From a bacterium (GTDB lineage: Bacteria > Chloroflexota > Dormibacteria > UBA8260 > Bog-877): 6,361 nucleotides of DNA. A model generated the notes under the pieces. The model worked only from the letters and a program-made list of their open reading frames with translations, ran no database searches and was not told the origin of the DNA. The stretch lies in the NCBI GenBank assembly GCA_021817025.1, contig JAKAWF010000205.1, forward strand, positions 1 through 6,361, in the 5' to 3' direction. Positions 6,057-6,361 of this stretch are shown here, one piece after another (position 1 is the first letter of the stretch; every line of letters starts with the position of its first letter). A program made the position numbers and the translations under genes.

Positions 6057-6338
6057 TCAATCGAGATCAGCAGTCGTGAAGCCCAATGACCGACACTCGC
6101 ACTCCGATTCGTGGACGGGGCCAGGAGTCAGCCGTCAAAGGCTGCCAACGGCCAGTGGCCTTCCTTCCCCGGTGGGGGATCTCCATTTGAAGGTCCCACT
6201 GCTCCGGTTGCTCCTTTCTCCGCTGAGCCTAGGAAACGTCTCGCCTCCGCCCGTTGGCCGCGTGGATTCCCGCACCCGATGCCTGCCCTCAGGTTCCCGC
6301 CAAGGGTCTCTCTGCACTCACTTTGAGATCACCATCGA

Positions 6339-6361
6339 CCCACGGAAACAGCACAAGAGCC
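6339..6361 (-). repeat. Right terminal inverted repeat of the insertion element
   Basis: Read on the minus strand it starts GGCTCTTG at the last base of the window and contains the same 15-bp core as the left repeat. The window ends exactly at its tip. Confidence 0.8.

Larger units (their letters stand above)
6018..6361. mobile_element. 344-bp non-autonomous insertion element with ISL3-like terminal inverted repeats
   Basis: The left end (6018-6040) and the reverse complement of the right end (6361-6339) match at 20 of 23 positions, including a perfect 15-bp core TGCTGTTTCCGTGGG. The tips read GGGTCTCC and GGCTCTTG; GG(C/T)TCTT-type tips are usual for the ISL3 family, which makes 8-bp target duplications. 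The left tip begins exactly at codon 184 of the recombinase. About 300 bp of interior holds no recognisable transposase, so this is an internally deleted copy or a MITE that would need a transposase in trans. A subterminal dyad, CTGATC and GATCAG separated by six bases (6053-6070), lies near the left end. The right tip is the last base of the window, so the duplicated target cannot be seen. Confidence 0.75.

Noticed and set aside
6111..6326. Open frames inside the insertion element as a transposase remnant
   Set aside because: Both are short and show no transposase motif, so the interior is described as noncoding.

Overview
This 6.4 kb window is high-GC and looks actinobacterial (Actinomycetota). 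The reasons are strong G/C third positions, GTG and ATG starts, probable leaderless promoters, and a TraG-type coupling ATPase next to a DUF4913-like protein, a pairing typical of actinobacterial integrative and plasmid elements. No rRNA, tRNA, CRISPR or housekeeping gene is visible. It reads as accessory DNA from a plasmid or integrative element, probably a small contig cut at both ends.

Layout: (1) 1-339, minus, the N-terminal part of a DUF3800-like protein that runs off the left edge. (2) 340-442, a compact divergent promoter region with a 45-bp-spaced direct repeat. (3) 443-1216, plus, a protein with an N-terminal MerR/AlpA-like helix-turn-helix and a long helical C-terminal part. (4) 3335-1310, minus, a two-gene operon with a GTGA overlap: a DUF4913-like protein, then a TraG/VirD4-like coupling ATPase whose frame is broken near 1762. 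(5) 3336-3653, a divergent control region with a 14-bp perfect palindrome, a good plus-strand promoter and a strongly structured 5' leader. (6) 3654-4467, plus, a secreted six-cysteine protein, also frame-broken, near 4131. (7) 4508-5161, plus, a membrane protein with about five TM segments and a cysteine-pair C-terminal domain. (8) 5162-5468, noncoding, with palindromes that could be recombination or operator sites. (9) 5469-6056, plus, a small serine recombinase. (10) 6018-6361, a 344-bp element with 23-bp terminal inverted repeats of ISL3-like type. It has inserted in the recombinase 3' end, supplies its last 12 residues and stop codon, and ends exactly at the window edge.

The coupling ATPase with its DUF4913-like partner and the recombinase are mobile-element machinery. 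The secreted/membrane pair between them has visibly lower GC and looks like cargo under its own regulated promoter. Two single-base frame breaks and an insertion element suggest a decaying mobile region, or base-level sequencing errors for the two frame breaks. No relaxase, oriT or replication gene is visible. The most unusual part is the 3497-4467 unit (palindrome, promoter, structured leader, secreted cysteine-rich protein) with its membrane neighbour; no family was recognised for either protein.
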